Positions 32,658 to 40,985 of a DNA stretch of 59,653 bases are shown here, in pieces (position 1 is the first letter of the stretch; each line of letters opens with the position of its first letter). A program made the position numbers and the translations under genes. The notes beneath the pieces were generated by a model. It was given only the letters and a program-made list of their open reading frames with translations. It did not search any database and had not been told where the DNA came from. Location: the IMG/VR virus record IMGVR_UViG_3300030685_000027, positions 1 to 59,653 of that record. One strand, given 5' to 3'. The stretch is from a virus.

Positions 32658-32894
32658 TCAGAGCTCTACGAATTCTATTGGAACTTTAATTTCCCAAGCA
32701 GTAGTTTCGTATGTCTTATATGTTTTACTCCAATCTTTCAGATTGATTACACGTTGTACTGCTACTACATAAAGCGGTGTTACGCTAAATGTAATTGTTC
32801 CACCTCTTACATTGACAACTTTTCTGTTTATCAAAGTCAAATCTTCTTCAAGAAATGGAAAATGTTCTTTTGTTATCGTTGCTCTCAGTTTCAT
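32658..32894 (-). CDS. Hypothetical protein, 78 aa
   Basis: All-beta-looking small protein (KLRATITKEHFPFLEEDLTL, then GGTITFSVTPLYVVAVQ). It overlaps the DUF3008-like gene by one base upstream and is followed by the four-hairpin gap. Family unknown. Confidence 0.6.
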   Translation of the reverse strand: MKLRATITKEHFPFLEEDLTLINRKVVNVRGGTITFSVTPLYVVAVQRVINLKDWSKTYKTYETTAWEIKVPIEFVEL

Positions 32895-33373
32895 TATGAT
32901 ATAGGTGCTATGCCTGATCCTTCTTTACTAGCTTTACCAGTTAAGTTTTGACCGTGGCCGTTTTGTGTGTTATTATCGTGAGTTTTGTAATTGATAAGTT
33001 TCAAGAATCCTTCAAAGTCATAAATTCTACGTTCATGTTTTGCTTTCTTCTCAAGTGGCAACTTAAATGTAGAAGGTGTGAATCTAGGATATTTCTTTTC
33101 AGCCTTTTCGATACCTGGAGTTCCTCCTTGATAATCGTCTGGAGTTAATCCTTCATTCATCGATTCCAGAAATTTTTCAGCGGCAAATTCAATAGCTTCT
33201 GTTACTTCTTCTGGTAGTCCTTCATGTTTTGTTCCAGCCATTCTTTCTAATTCTTCTTCTGACATTGAATCAGCTAAAGCTTTTATTCCTTTTGGACAAT
33301 CTTTGGATTCTCCTCTTTTACATGCTAGTGCCCATCCGAAAAGACGTTGTTGAGATTTTGATTTACTTGGCAT
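32894..33373 (-). CDS. Conserved phage protein with PSKSKSQQRLFGWALA N-terminus (DUF3008-like)
   Basis: 159 residues. The start MPSKSKSQQRLFGWALACKR with later LADSMSEEELERMAGTKHEGLPEEV is a signature I recognise from many phage proteins of unknown function. The C-terminal half has YPRFTPSTFKLPLEKK and an Asn/His/Gly-rich end. It lies among capsid-type genes. Confidence 0.75.
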   Translation of the reverse strand: MPSKSKSQQRLFGWALACKRGESKDCPKGIKALADSMSEEELERMAGTKHEGLPEEVTEAIEFAAEKFLESMNEGLTPDDYQGGTPGIEKAEKKYPRFTPSTFKLPLEKKAKHERRIYDFEGFLKLINYKTHDNNTQNGHGQNLTGKASKEGSGIAPIS

Positions 33374-33409
33374 CTTAGTTAATATTTTTATTTGTATGGT
33401 ATCTCTCCA

Positions 33410-33946
33410 CTATAATTGTCGAATTATGAGTTCTTCATCTGCTATAACATCAAATTCTGGTCGAAGTATAGTGAGTAACATTCCGAGAATATTCTTCTTT
33501 AAATCTGGAAGTAAAGTCGTCTCATCAAATTTCATACCGGCAGACTTAAGTGCAACTCTAGTAATTTTCAAATCTTCTAGTGAAACAGCAAAGTCTGTAC
33601 TTTCTTTATCATAATCATTAGGGTTATTATTATCAAACTCAGGTTGTCCCTTATATTTAACAATAAAATGCACTTCTAATTCATATTCTTGGTTATCGAT
33701 TGCTACTTGTATGTAATAAGTACATTTCGATTCTTTTTCTTCTTCTTGAGTTTGCAAATTCAGGAAAACTGGCCATGAACGTTTTTCCTGCATAAAGACT
33801 ATATTGTCCTGTTCTCTATCAGGCATTACAAACTTTGAATAGTTTCTGTTGATTTCACTAGCTACCATTGATACAGTAGATGAATCACTCATGATATTCT
33901 TTTCTGCTTCTGCTAAATAATCTTTATACGATAAAATTTTTCTCAC
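33410..33946 (-). CDS. Putative internal capsid protein with capsid-targeting N-terminus
   Basis: 178 residues, GTG start at 33946. MRKILSYKDYLAE followed by Ala is the closest of the set to the T4 internal-protein N-terminus. The mature part is a beta-rich, acidic protein (CTYYIQVAIDNQEYELEVHF). A GATATATA site lies 21 bases before the GTG. Function of the body unknown. Confidence 0.7.
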   Translation of the reverse strand: MRKILSYKDYLAEAEKNIMSDSSTVSMVASEINRNYSKFVMPDREQDNIVFMQEKRSWPVFLNLQTQEEEKESKCTYYIQVAIDNQEYELEVHFIVKYKGQPEFDNNNPNDYDKESTDFAVSLEDLKITRVALKSAGMKFDETTLLPDLKKNILGMLLTILRPEFDVIADEELIIRQL

Positions 33947-33967
33947 AATTATCTTTTAATTTCAAAC

Positions 33968-33976
33968 TATATATCA
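33968..33976 (-). promoter_or_regulatory. Late-promoter-like TGATATATA site
   Basis: Minus-strand TGATATATA ends 21 bases before the GTG start of the capsid-type gene at 33946. Confidence 0.5.
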
Positions 33977-33983
33977 ACATGCA

Positions 33984-34412
33984 CTAAAATGTTGCTGAAT
34001 GTAATACTTCTTGCATCATACTATCTTGTGCATTATATCCTTTTCTTGCAATAGTGAATTTCTGTAAAGCAGGTGTGACAATTGTTATTCTATCTGCTCT
34101 GAATAATCTCCATCCTGGTACTAATCTAGGGTTTATTTTCCCAGATCTACTGTATCCTCTGATCAGCCATGCTCTTACGAGTGTATTCCCATGTTTATCT
34201 ACGCCTATAGCATAAGGTTCTATAACTCTTATACCGGGAAGTATCTTAGAATTCGGTTCACCTCTATAATCAATTGTACATACAAATTTATTCGTTACTG
34301 CATCATTCAATTTTGTCATGTTTGATCCATAGTCTTCATTTATTTGCATATCGTAAGAATTTGAATTTACGAACTCATTTATAAATTCATCATAGTCTGC
34401 TACATGTTTCAT
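33984..34412 (-). CDS. WYL-like domain protein with capsid-targeting N-terminus
   Basis: 142 residues. MKHVADYDEFINE followed by Phe matches the capsid-targeting pattern, and a second possible cut site follows at MQINE. Residues about 40-125 read like a WYL domain: VCTIDYRG, IRVIEPYAIGVDKHGNTLVRAWLI, then GWRLFRADRITIV. WYL domains sense ligands or nucleic acids in transcription and defence regulators. A capsid-delivered WYL domain would be notable. It overlaps the ligase-like gene upstream by four bases. Confidence 0.7.
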   Translation of the reverse strand: MKHVADYDEFINEFVNSNSYDMQINEDYGSNMTKLNDAVTNKFVCTIDYRGEPNSKILPGIRVIEPYAIGVDKHGNTLVRAWLIRGYSRSGKINPRLVPGWRLFRADRITIVTPALQKFTIARKGYNAQDSMMQEVLHSATF

Positions 34413-36265
34413 ATATTCTGATCTTTTAAATCTTTACGTAATTTATAGTAGTAGTTATGTACTATAGGCGGACAAATTGACTTAAATGCATGATAGTCAT
34501 CTCCTCTTAATGCTTTAAGTGGTATTTCTGTACCAAAATAATCTTGTGCATCTACGTATTCAGGTTTCATTCCTGTTTGCATTACAAAGTCATTATAGTA
34601 GTTTTCTTCTCCGCAAAAGTGTGTAGGTAAACATTCTCTAGTCTTTAATGCCGAATCGATTTCTGAATAGTCAGGTCTTGTACATAAGATTAATCCTTCT
34701 AAATAGTCTTTGTTATTATTTAAGAAATCTGAAGATAGACTCTTATAAGTATCTAATGTTGTGAAAGGGTTACCTATCATTACAAGAAATGTCTTCTGAT
34801 TAGTACGTTCTTTCATATCTCTTAATGCAGTTACTATCCCATTATGATAAGGTGCAGTTTTCGAAACCATAACCGATACTGATTTTCCACCATTTGGTAA
34901 TGAAGGAGAACTTAAATTTTTCAGTAGTGTAATAAAAGATACCTCTTTCTCGACAGTTTTTTCTGCTGGAGTTTCTGCTACTGGAATATTTTCAAGAGGT
35001 TGAGTGCCTTGGAATCCATCTTCGTGAATACGTATCCCATATTCTTCCCATCTGTCACTTTCACTTGACATGAAAATATCTCTGAAATCATTAAAAGCTA
35101 AAAGACTTTCAGATATTCCAATGTTGATATAATCAGCTATTTTATCAACTAACTTATTATGATACCAAATAAGCTCTTGTTTAAAGAATCCGAATGGTTT
35201 CTTTTTATGTGTTCGCATAGAAGCTAGCATTATCTTAAATAAATCTCTATTCAAAGAGCTTTTTCTAAGTAACTCTACAGCTTCATTGTTTTTTACAAAA
35301 TTGAAGTTTACACCAGCTTCTGCTCTAGTAAGGAATGCTGGCATTTCAAAATCTATTTCTCCACTAAAATTATTCTTGTAATAAGAAGATTTGCAAAATG
35401 ATACAAATGCACGAGAAATGAATTCGATATATCTATCTTCAAATGTCTTCTGCTTTAAGTCTATTTTACTGAAATTTAAAGTCTGGAAAAATTCTTGGAA
35501 CATTACAAGCGTTAAACTGTAAATATCAGAAGGTTTATCGTCTTTCTTATCTACCTTCTCATTTTGATACACTGGATTCATAATCTTCAAAGGATTTTCT
35601 CCATCAAATTTGAATACTAATGCTTCAATGTCTCTATCAAGGGTGTTTTGCATGAATGATTTTCCCATGCCTGGAACTAATACATTCAAGAAATATGCAG
35701 CGAAGTTTTCAATTTTAAATTTTTTCAGAATCTCATCTTGTGGAGTATTCAGATAGTCTAAAATTTTATCTAATTGTTCTTTGTTCAACTTTCCTTTGAA
35801 TAAAATAGGAGAAGGTTCAACTTCTAAATAATCAGCCCATTTATTCAACGTTTCTTTATCGGAAATTATATCGATTACTTTACCATTCGGATCTCTTACT
35901 GTGATATCTGTCAGAACTAAATTATTCTTTGGCATCCTTTCGTATGCTGTTCTGACAGGATTTAAGTTTGGGAAATATTCAAATCCAAATCTCCAACCAG
36001 ACGGAATGCCGGCTAATTTCTCATCAGTAAAAGATGAGAAATGAGAGATTGCTTTCTCATAATATCTTGCAAGTGTTCTATCTATTTTCGTAATAGGAGC
36101 AGAATCATTTCTTTTGAAAAATTTGAATTCATCGGCATCATTCAACTCTGCAGAAAAGCGTGAACCGTCAAGCTGTTCTTCACATGTTAAGTCTTTATCT
36201 AATAATTTTTCTACATATTTAGGATCTTTTTTATAAAGATCGTATAAATGATTTATACCTGCCAT
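34409..36265 (-). CDS. Ligase-like / nucleotidylyltransferase fusion with substituted nucleotidyl lysine
   Basis: 618 residues. The N-terminal domain follows the ATP-dependent nucleic-acid ligase order. Motif I is EEQLDGSRF with Gln at residue 31 where Lys is normally adenylated; motif III is FGFEYF (93-98), motif IV EALVFKF near 214-220 and motif V PLKIM with Lys near 227. The C-terminal 150 residues (from about 455) contain VMVSKTAPYHNGIVTAL and VMIGNP, like an HxGH-type nucleotidylyltransferase (NMNAT/cytidylyltransferase fold). It is related in plan to the 504-residue gene at 41526. The ligase half may be a binding or receiver domain. It starts 20 bases after a late-promoter-like site. 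Confidence 0.75.
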   Translation of the reverse strand: MAGINHLYDLYKKDPKYVEKLLDKDLTCEEQLDGSRFSAELNDADEFKFFKRNDSAPITKIDRTLARYYEKAISHFSSFTDEKLAGIPSGWRFGFEYFPNLNPVRTAYERMPKNNLVLTDITVRDPNGKVIDIISDKETLNKWADYLEVEPSPILFKGKLNKEQLDKILDYLNTPQDEILKKFKIENFAAYFLNVLVPGMGKSFMQNTLDRDIEALVFKFDGENPLKIMNPVYQNEKVDKKDDKPSDIYSLTLVMFQEFFQTLNFSKIDLKQKTFEDRYIEFISRAFVSFCKSSYYKNNFSGEIDFEMPAFLTRAEAGVNFNFVKNNEAVELLRKSSLNRDLFKIMLASMRTHKKKPFGFFKQELIWYHNKLVDKIADYINIGISESLLAFNDFRDIFMSSESDRWEEYGIRIHEDGFQGTQPLENIPVAETPAEKTVEKEVSFITLLKNLSSPSLPNGGKSVSVMVSKTAPYHNGIVTALRDMKERTNQKTFLVMIGNPFTTLDTYKSLSSDFLNNNKDYLEGLILCTRPDYSEIDSALKTRECLPTHFCGEENYYNDFVMQTGMKPEYVDAQDYFGTEIPLKALRGDDYHAFKSICPPIVHNYYYKLRKDLKDQNI

Positions 36266-36285
36266 TTTTTCTTATTTTATTATGA

Positions 36286-36296
36286 TTTATATATCA
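36286..36296 (-). promoter_or_regulatory. Late-promoter-like TGATATATAAA site
   Basis: Minus-strand TGATATATAAA begins on the TGA stop of the paralogous gene at 36294 and ends 20 bases before the ATG of the ligase-like fusion gene. Confidence 0.5.
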
Positions 36297-36794
36297 AAAT
36301 CCGTACTTCTTTCCCATAATCATGCCTCTAAATGCATGTCCACCTCTTATTAGCCATTCATTAAAGCTTATGTCTTTTCCTATCCCTGAATGAATCCATT
36401 TTCTAAATTCTAGATTTTGAATAATATCAGTGAATGGTTTAACGAGTTTTATTATATCTTTTTCTGCAGCTGATCCATAAAATGGATGTGGATCAGGTAT
36501 AACTTTACCATCCTTTAATATCGATAATACCCTTTCTGAATTAGAAATCGTCTTACCGTTTTCATCATATTGATATACTTCTACTTGTACAATAGTATGA
36601 TCTGTATAGATATATGCTCCATTAAATTTAACTTTGAATTTATGTTTATCATCTAATTCTTGTTCTAAAATAATAGCACTATCTTTTGGTACAACATTAG
36701 TAAAATTGGACTCTACATAAGAAAACTTAAATTTATCTTCAAGTATAATTTTTTTATACGGTTTTAGCTTATTGTCAGCTTCTGGTTTATTCAT
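36294..36794 (-). CDS. RG-KKYG family protein (tandem copy A)
   Basis: 166 residues, ending FRGMIMGKKYGF. It is clearly a duplicate of the next gene upstream: both share ILEQ, KFKVKF-like strands, IKLVKPFTDIIQNLEFRKWI and the terminal signature. The body looks like one alpha/beta domain with a W-containing C-terminal helix. The stop directly carries the late-promoter-like site. Function unknown; see the family at 2869, 49860 and 51834. Confidence 0.75.
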   Translation of the reverse strand: MNKPEADNKLKPYKKIILEDKFKFSYVESNFTNVVPKDSAIILEQELDDKHKFKVKFNGAYIYTDHTIVQVEVYQYDENGKTISNSERVLSILKDGKVIPDPHPFYGSAAEKDIIKLVKPFTDIIQNLEFRKWIHSGIGKDISFNEWLIRGGHAFRGMIMGKKYGF

Positions 36795-36796
36795 AT

Positions 36797-37273
36797 TTAA
36801 AATCCATATTTCTTTCCCATAATCCTACCTCTAAATGTATGACTACCTTTCTTTACCCAATCAGTAAAACTTACTTCTTTAGCTATACCAGATTGAATCC
36901 ACTTTCTAACTTCTAGATTTTGTATAGCATCAGTAAATGGCTTAACTAATCTTATCATATCATTTGATGTCTCAAATTTGCATGATGGATCAGATGTGAC
37001 TTTGCCGTCTGCTGATATGATCAGATCTCTGTCAGAGTTGGGATATATCTGGCCTCCTTCATTATAATGAACCAAGTAAAGTTCTACAACTGTGTGACCA
37101 TCTATGTATATTTTAGCTGCAGAAAATTTAACTCTAAATTTACGTCTATTATGATCTAACGCTTGTTCTAAAATAGTAGCAACTTCTCTAGGCACTGCAT
37201 TAATAGTACTTGCTTCTATACAGAGAAATTTAGTATTGTCATTAAGTATAAGCGGTTTACCTTCTAAAAACAT
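36797..37273 (-). CDS. RG-KKYG family protein (tandem copy B)
   Basis: 158 residues, ending FRGRIMGKKYGF. It shares with copy A the order ILEQALD, FRVKFSAAKIYID, MIRLVKPFTDAIQNLEVRKWI and SFTDWV. Two bases separate the pair. A GATATATA site ends nine bases before the ATG. The lack of an N-terminal targeting peptide sets this family apart from the capsid-type genes. No known domain recognised. Confidence 0.75.
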   Translation of the reverse strand: MFLEGKPLILNDNTKFLCIEASTINAVPREVATILEQALDHNRRKFRVKFSAAKIYIDGHTVVELYLVHYNEGGQIYPNSDRDLIISADGKVTSDPSCKFETSNDMIRLVKPFTDAIQNLEVRKWIQSGIAKEVSFTDWVKKGSHTFRGRIMGKKYGF

Positions 37274-37282
37274 AGTTTCTTC

Positions 37283-37291
37283 TATATATCA
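37283..37291 (-). promoter_or_regulatory. Late-promoter-like TGATATATA site
   Basis: Minus-strand TGATATATA ends nine bases before the ATG at 37273 and overlaps the stop of the methyltransferase gene (TGA). The short spacing makes it the weakest of the set. Confidence 0.4.
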
Positions 37292-38491
37292 AAATAGTGC
37301 TGTTATCTCTTTAGATTTTAGTTGTTCTAATTCAATCTTTTGTTGAATATTATCTTGATGCAAAAACTTTACACCAGAGTCTTCTAACTCTCCATTTATG
37401 TATTTGATAACTTCAGTAGTCCAATCTGCAGAAGTCATAGAGGGCACGTTTTGAAAAATCTTACCTGGTGCTTCTGTTGGTATTTTCATATCGATAGGAA
37501 GACCCATAAGATGTGCTAATTCTCTATATGTCATAAATCTATCTTCAAATGGGTGGATCATATTCATTCTAGCTCCTGTCAATGCTCCTGTATATTCGGC
37601 TGGTATAAATGGACTGAAATCCCAATAGTTCTTTCCGATCTCTCTTTTATGTTTAGCATGTTTAGCTCTATTATAAGCCTCTTCAGAATAATCATCACTA
37701 TTCTTCACGAATTCTAAATAGTCATCTATTTTACCGCTTAATAGTACTACATCCATTAACGATTTTCCCATTTTTAGTACATGTGAACGCCAGTCGTCTC
37801 CATGTTCATGTCTAAGCCACTGATATAGCGGATCTTTAACTAGAGCTAAAGTTTTAGTTTCAACTTCATCTGTATCTAGCCAAGCAACGGGCATTTGCAT
37901 AAAATATTCTTTAAGTGTAGGTAATGCTCTACTGTACCAATTTAGAATAGGAGCATTTGTACCTTTCCAGAAAAAGTAAAATGTACGTTGTCTTTTCTGT
38001 GGAACCCCGTGCAATGTACTAGAAGTTCTAAGTAATGACATAGAATATCCATTACGTTCACTTATTTCTCTTAAACGTTCAGCTACGGGTAATCCAGTAA
38101 CACCATAAAGAGCTGGAGCATTTTCTCCCCAAAATACTTTCGGTTTTATCTGTTCAAGAACAAACTCAGCAGTCTTATACATCCATTCATTTTGGGGAGC
38201 ATTAGCACCTCTAGATGCAGCAGAATTTAATTGAGAAAGACCAGCACAAGGACATAATGCACTGATAAAATCAACTTCAGGTAATGAAGTATCTGTAGGT
38301 AACAGATTAGTCTCAGGATCAATAGTGTGATAAGGTACTTCAGGCATGTAATCTGTAAGAATCTTATCGTTTCCTAAGAATGGAGGGTAACTGAGAATGA
38401 ACTCTGGTTTTTGACCGTGTGTGGCCTTCTGTGCTCCTAAGATCATACCGCCGATAAGCGGTACTATAGCTGCATATTTAATTTCTCCCAT
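37289..38491 (-). CDS. C5 cytosine DNA methyltransferase
   Basis: 400 residues. Motif IV is CPCAGLSQLN with the catalytic Cys at about 82 (usual form PCQGFS), motif VI GENAPAL (E123, N124) and motif VIII GVPQKRQRTFYF. The N-terminal IVPLIGGMILGA is the AdoMet-binding motif I. A target-recognition region and MGLPI-type motif near the C-terminus follow. It likely protects phage DNA from host restriction. No partner endonuclease gene is seen. Confidence 0.88.
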   Translation of the reverse strand: MGEIKYAAIVPLIGGMILGAQKATHGQKPEFILSYPPFLGNDKILTDYMPEVPYHTIDPETNLLPTDTSLPEVDFISALCPCAGLSQLNSAASRGANAPQNEWMYKTAEFVLEQIKPKVFWGENAPALYGVTGLPVAERLREISERNGYSMSLLRTSSTLHGVPQKRQRTFYFFWKGTNAPILNWYSRALPTLKEYFMQMPVAWLDTDEVETKTLALVKDPLYQWLRHEHGDDWRSHVLKMGKSLMDVVLLSGKIDDYLEFVKNSDDYSEEAYNRAKHAKHKREIGKNYWDFSPFIPAEYTGALTGARMNMIHPFEDRFMTYRELAHLMGLPIDMKIPTEAPGKIFQNVPSMTSADWTTEVIKYINGELEDSGVKFLHQDNIQQKIELEQLKSKEITALF

Positions 38492-38625
38492 GAATATGGT
38501 TTATTTTAAGTTATTAGATGTCTGTTGAAAAAGTTTAGACATATCTGTACATGTATCATATAAAAACAACTATACAATATCAATACGATATGTTTCTAAT
38601 TCATACATTGTTTTCATATTGAATA

Positions 38626-38633
38626 GATATATA
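38626..38633 (+). promoter_or_regulatory. Late-promoter-like GATATATA site for the endolysin gene
   Basis: Plus-strand GATATATA followed by A, 23 bases before the ATG. This is the only rightward copy of the repeated site. The rest of the 165-base gap shows no other gene. Confidence 0.5.
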
Positions 38634-38656
38634 AATTATAAATAAAACTAAATACT

Positions 38657-39298
38657 ATGGCAGAAACATTAAAAATCGATAAACTGAAGGGTATTATTCC
38701 TGATTCAGTTTTAGCAGAAATTCCAATAACAGCTGAAAAGTTCAATATAACAACTAATCTAAGATTAGCACATTTTTTATCTCAATGTGCTCATGAAAGT
38801 GGTGGTTTTTCAGTCGTAAAAGAAAATTTAAACTATTCTGAAGATAGAATGGTACAGATATTCAAACATGACTTTGACGTTAATCATGATAAAGTAATAT
38901 CTGATTCAGAAAAGAAAAAAGCTAAAGAGTTAGCAGGACAACCAGATAAGATAGGCAATTTCGTATATGCTAATCAGAATGGAAATGGAAATGAAGCAAG
39001 TGGAGACGGATACAAATATTCAGGAAGAGGATATATCCAACTTACAGGAAGAGTCAACTATGCAGAATTTGATAAATTAGTCACTGAAGACATCATGGAA
39101 TCTCCAGGATTAGTAGCTACTAAATATCCGTTATCATCTGCAGCTTTTTATTTCAGTAAGAACAATCTGTGGAAAATATGCGATCAAGGTGCTACAAATA
39201 ATGTAGTAATACAATTAACTAAACGTATAAACGGTGGTACGATTGGACTAGATGATCGATTGGCAAGATTTAAAAAGTATTATGACATACTCAAATAA
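38657..39298 (+). CDS. GH19-type endolysin (chitinase/lysozyme-like) with an EF-hand-like loop
   Basis: 213 residues. The GH19 landmarks are AHESGGF (catalytic Glu about 47), VYANQNGNGNEASGDGYKY with the second acidic region, and GRGYIQLTGRVNY. It cleaves peptidoglycan glycan strands to release progeny. Inserted at residues 74-85 is DVNHDKVISDSE, a canonical EF-hand calcium-binding loop, so activity may depend on calcium. No signal peptide or membrane segment is seen, so it would need a holin. It is the only late gene read rightward and has its own terminator. Confidence 0.9.
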   Translation: MAETLKIDKLKGIIPDSVLAEIPITAEKFNITTNLRLAHFLSQCAHESGGFSVVKENLNYSEDRMVQIFKHDFDVNHDKVISDSEKKKAKELAGQPDKIGNFVYANQNGNGNEASGDGYKYSGRGYIQLTGRVNYAEFDKLVTEDIMESPGLVATKYPLSSAAFYFSKNNLWKICDQGATNNVVIQLTKRINGGTIGLDDRLARFKKYYDILK

Positions 39299-39329
39299 AA
39301 AGGGACGGAAATTAAATTTCCGTCCCTTT
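39299..39329 (+). terminator. Strong hairpin terminator between endolysin and the convergent gene
   Basis: Perfect 15-bp inverted repeat with a one-base centre (core AAAGGGACGG), beginning right at the endolysin stop. On the plus strand it is followed by GTTTTAG. It probably ends transcription from both directions. Confidence 0.85.
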
Positions 39330-39332
39330 GTT

Positions 39333-40214
39333 TTAGATATTATCTAGTTCAATAAGAATACTATCTTCTGTTATTTCAGAAGCTTCTTTACCTATCGTTT
39401 TTATGATTGTATCTAAAGTAAGATCACAATAGTCATCTATCCAATCATCTATGAAATAGAGGTTTCTAGAGTTTTTTATTACACCGAACAGAATAGGATC
39501 TTTTTTCTTTTCTTTTTCTGCATTAGTATCAGCACTTGCCGATCCGAGAGGATCGTAATGTAATATGACATAGTTGTCGAAGACATTTAATGTATCAGCG
39601 GCCTTCTTCTTTTTTGAAACAGACTCAGGAATAACTTTTACGAAATTCTTGATATACGTTAGACATAATCCAGTTCTATATTTATCGTGAACAGAAGCTT
39701 TACTATGAAAAGCTACAATATCTGCTTCTGTTAAATATTTCTTACCATATTTTGCTACACTTAATGTCAATTCATATTTTAGAGTTTCCGCAAATGCTTC
39801 AATCTTTTCTACTAGTGCCACTTGATTATTATCTTTCGCATTCTGTAGTACAGTATCATATTTATTCAGAACTTCCTCAATAGTGGATTTTTCAAGCTCA
39901 CGTACATTATTCTTGATCGAATCGAAGAATGACTTGATATGGTTAAACTTCGATATTTTATGCAGTTTAGCATCAAAATTATGTCCATACATTTTTCTGT
40001 AGAGCCATATCTTAAACTTCAGATATACCGTAGGAGCATTGGCATAGAGATACTTGAGATACTCCAAATGTGAATCTTCAGTTAATCTATTTACATTTGA
40101 AGATATAACTCCCCAAGTATTTACTGATGTAGGATTTTCTCGATCTTTATACTTCGGTAAATTGAAATCGACTTCTATGTTATTTAGAAGTGTTATACGA
40201 TTATTTGCTATCAT
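39333..40214 (-). CDS. Hypothetical protein, 293 aa, probably structural
   Basis: Helical first half (KFNHIKSFFDSIKNNVRELE), then NYVILHYDP, DPILFGVIKNSRNLYFIDDWIDDYC as a possible beta-hairpin. YVILHYDP with DPILFG resembles phage proteins of unknown role. It overlaps the 260-residue gene upstream by 14 bases. Function unknown. Confidence 0.65.
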   Translation of the reverse strand: MIANNRITLLNNIEVDFNLPKYKDRENPTSVNTWGVISSNVNRLTEDSHLEYLKYLYANAPTVYLKFKIWLYRKMYGHNFDAKLHKISKFNHIKSFFDSIKNNVRELEKSTIEEVLNKYDTVLQNAKDNNQVALVEKIEAFAETLKYELTLSVAKYGKKYLTEADIVAFHSKASVHDKYRTGLCLTYIKNFVKVIPESVSKKKKAADTLNVFDNYVILHYDPLGSASADTNAEKEKKKDPILFGVIKNSRNLYFIDDWIDDYCDLTLDTIIKTIGKEASEITEDSILIELDNI

Positions 40215-40983
40215 CTTTATCTGGTAAAACTGTTAAACTTAAAATCTTTATTAATTCTTCACGTTTTATATCGGACACATATTCTATTTCGATACCGTCG
40301 AAATCCGGTACTGCTTCCTTTTTCCAAGGACTAGGAAAATAAAGCTTATGACTATCACCTTTAGAATCTGTAGCTTCTATAATTGTCGTTCCGCCATCTC
40401 TGTATCTAGAAAAAGAAGTTATTTTCCATTCTTGAACAGACTTATCTATCACTATTTGTAAACGTTGATTGTTATAATCAAAATTGAAGGCAGGATAATC
40501 GATTACCCCATAGCCATTTAGTTCAAATGGAAGATTGAAACAATATGAAATACCTCTTACATCAGTAGGAAGTTTTAAATACTTGCACTGATAAATCGGA
40601 AAAACTGTATCTAAATCTGTAACGACTTGTAAAAAATCAAAGGCAGAAAAAGTTTTCAAAAATGCATACGTGTCAGAAACATGTAGAGATATTTTACGTT
40701 TATATGTAGCATCTTCCCATACATTTTCGATAACATAGTTCTCCTGATTTCCACATTTACCTTTATAATGAGCACCGGAGGTTCCACCAAACATCTCAAT
40801 AAAATGCTCAGTTCCTGGATATTTAATATAGACACGTCTATTTCCTCGAACTATTAATATATCGAAATATAGATCAGAAGCATCGGAATATGTAAAAAAA
40901 CCCGATGCTTGTTTTCTATCCATACTTCTATACAATGTCACCTTTTCACCAAAATCGGCTATAGTGCCAAACTTTTCTTCCAT
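40201..40983 (-). CDS. Hypothetical protein, 260 aa
   Basis: Beta-rich protein with DILIVRGNRRVYIKYPG, HFIEMFGGTSGAHYKG and later GGTTIIEATDSKGDSHKLYF. It overlaps the downstream 293-residue gene by 14 bases and follows thioredoxin by two bases. No family recognised. Confidence 0.65.
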   Translation of the reverse strand: MEEKFGTIADFGEKVTLYRSMDRKQASGFFTYSDASDLYFDILIVRGNRRVYIKYPGTEHFIEMFGGTSGAHYKGKCGNQENYVIENVWEDATYKRKISLHVSDTYAFLKTFSAFDFLQVVTDLDTVFPIYQCKYLKLPTDVRGISYCFNLPFELNGYGVIDYPAFNFDYNNQRLQIVIDKSVQEWKITSFSRYRDGGTTIIEATDSKGDSHKLYFPSPWKKEAVPDFDGIEIEYVSDIKREELIKILSLTVLPDKDDSK

Positions 40984-40985
40984 GA

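Noticed and set aside
38637-38644. Exact T4 late promoter octamer TATAAATA before the endolysin gene
   Set aside because: Only 12 bases from the ATG, too close for a normal leader; the upstream GATATATA at 38626 fits the repeated sites better. AT-rich chance match is likely.
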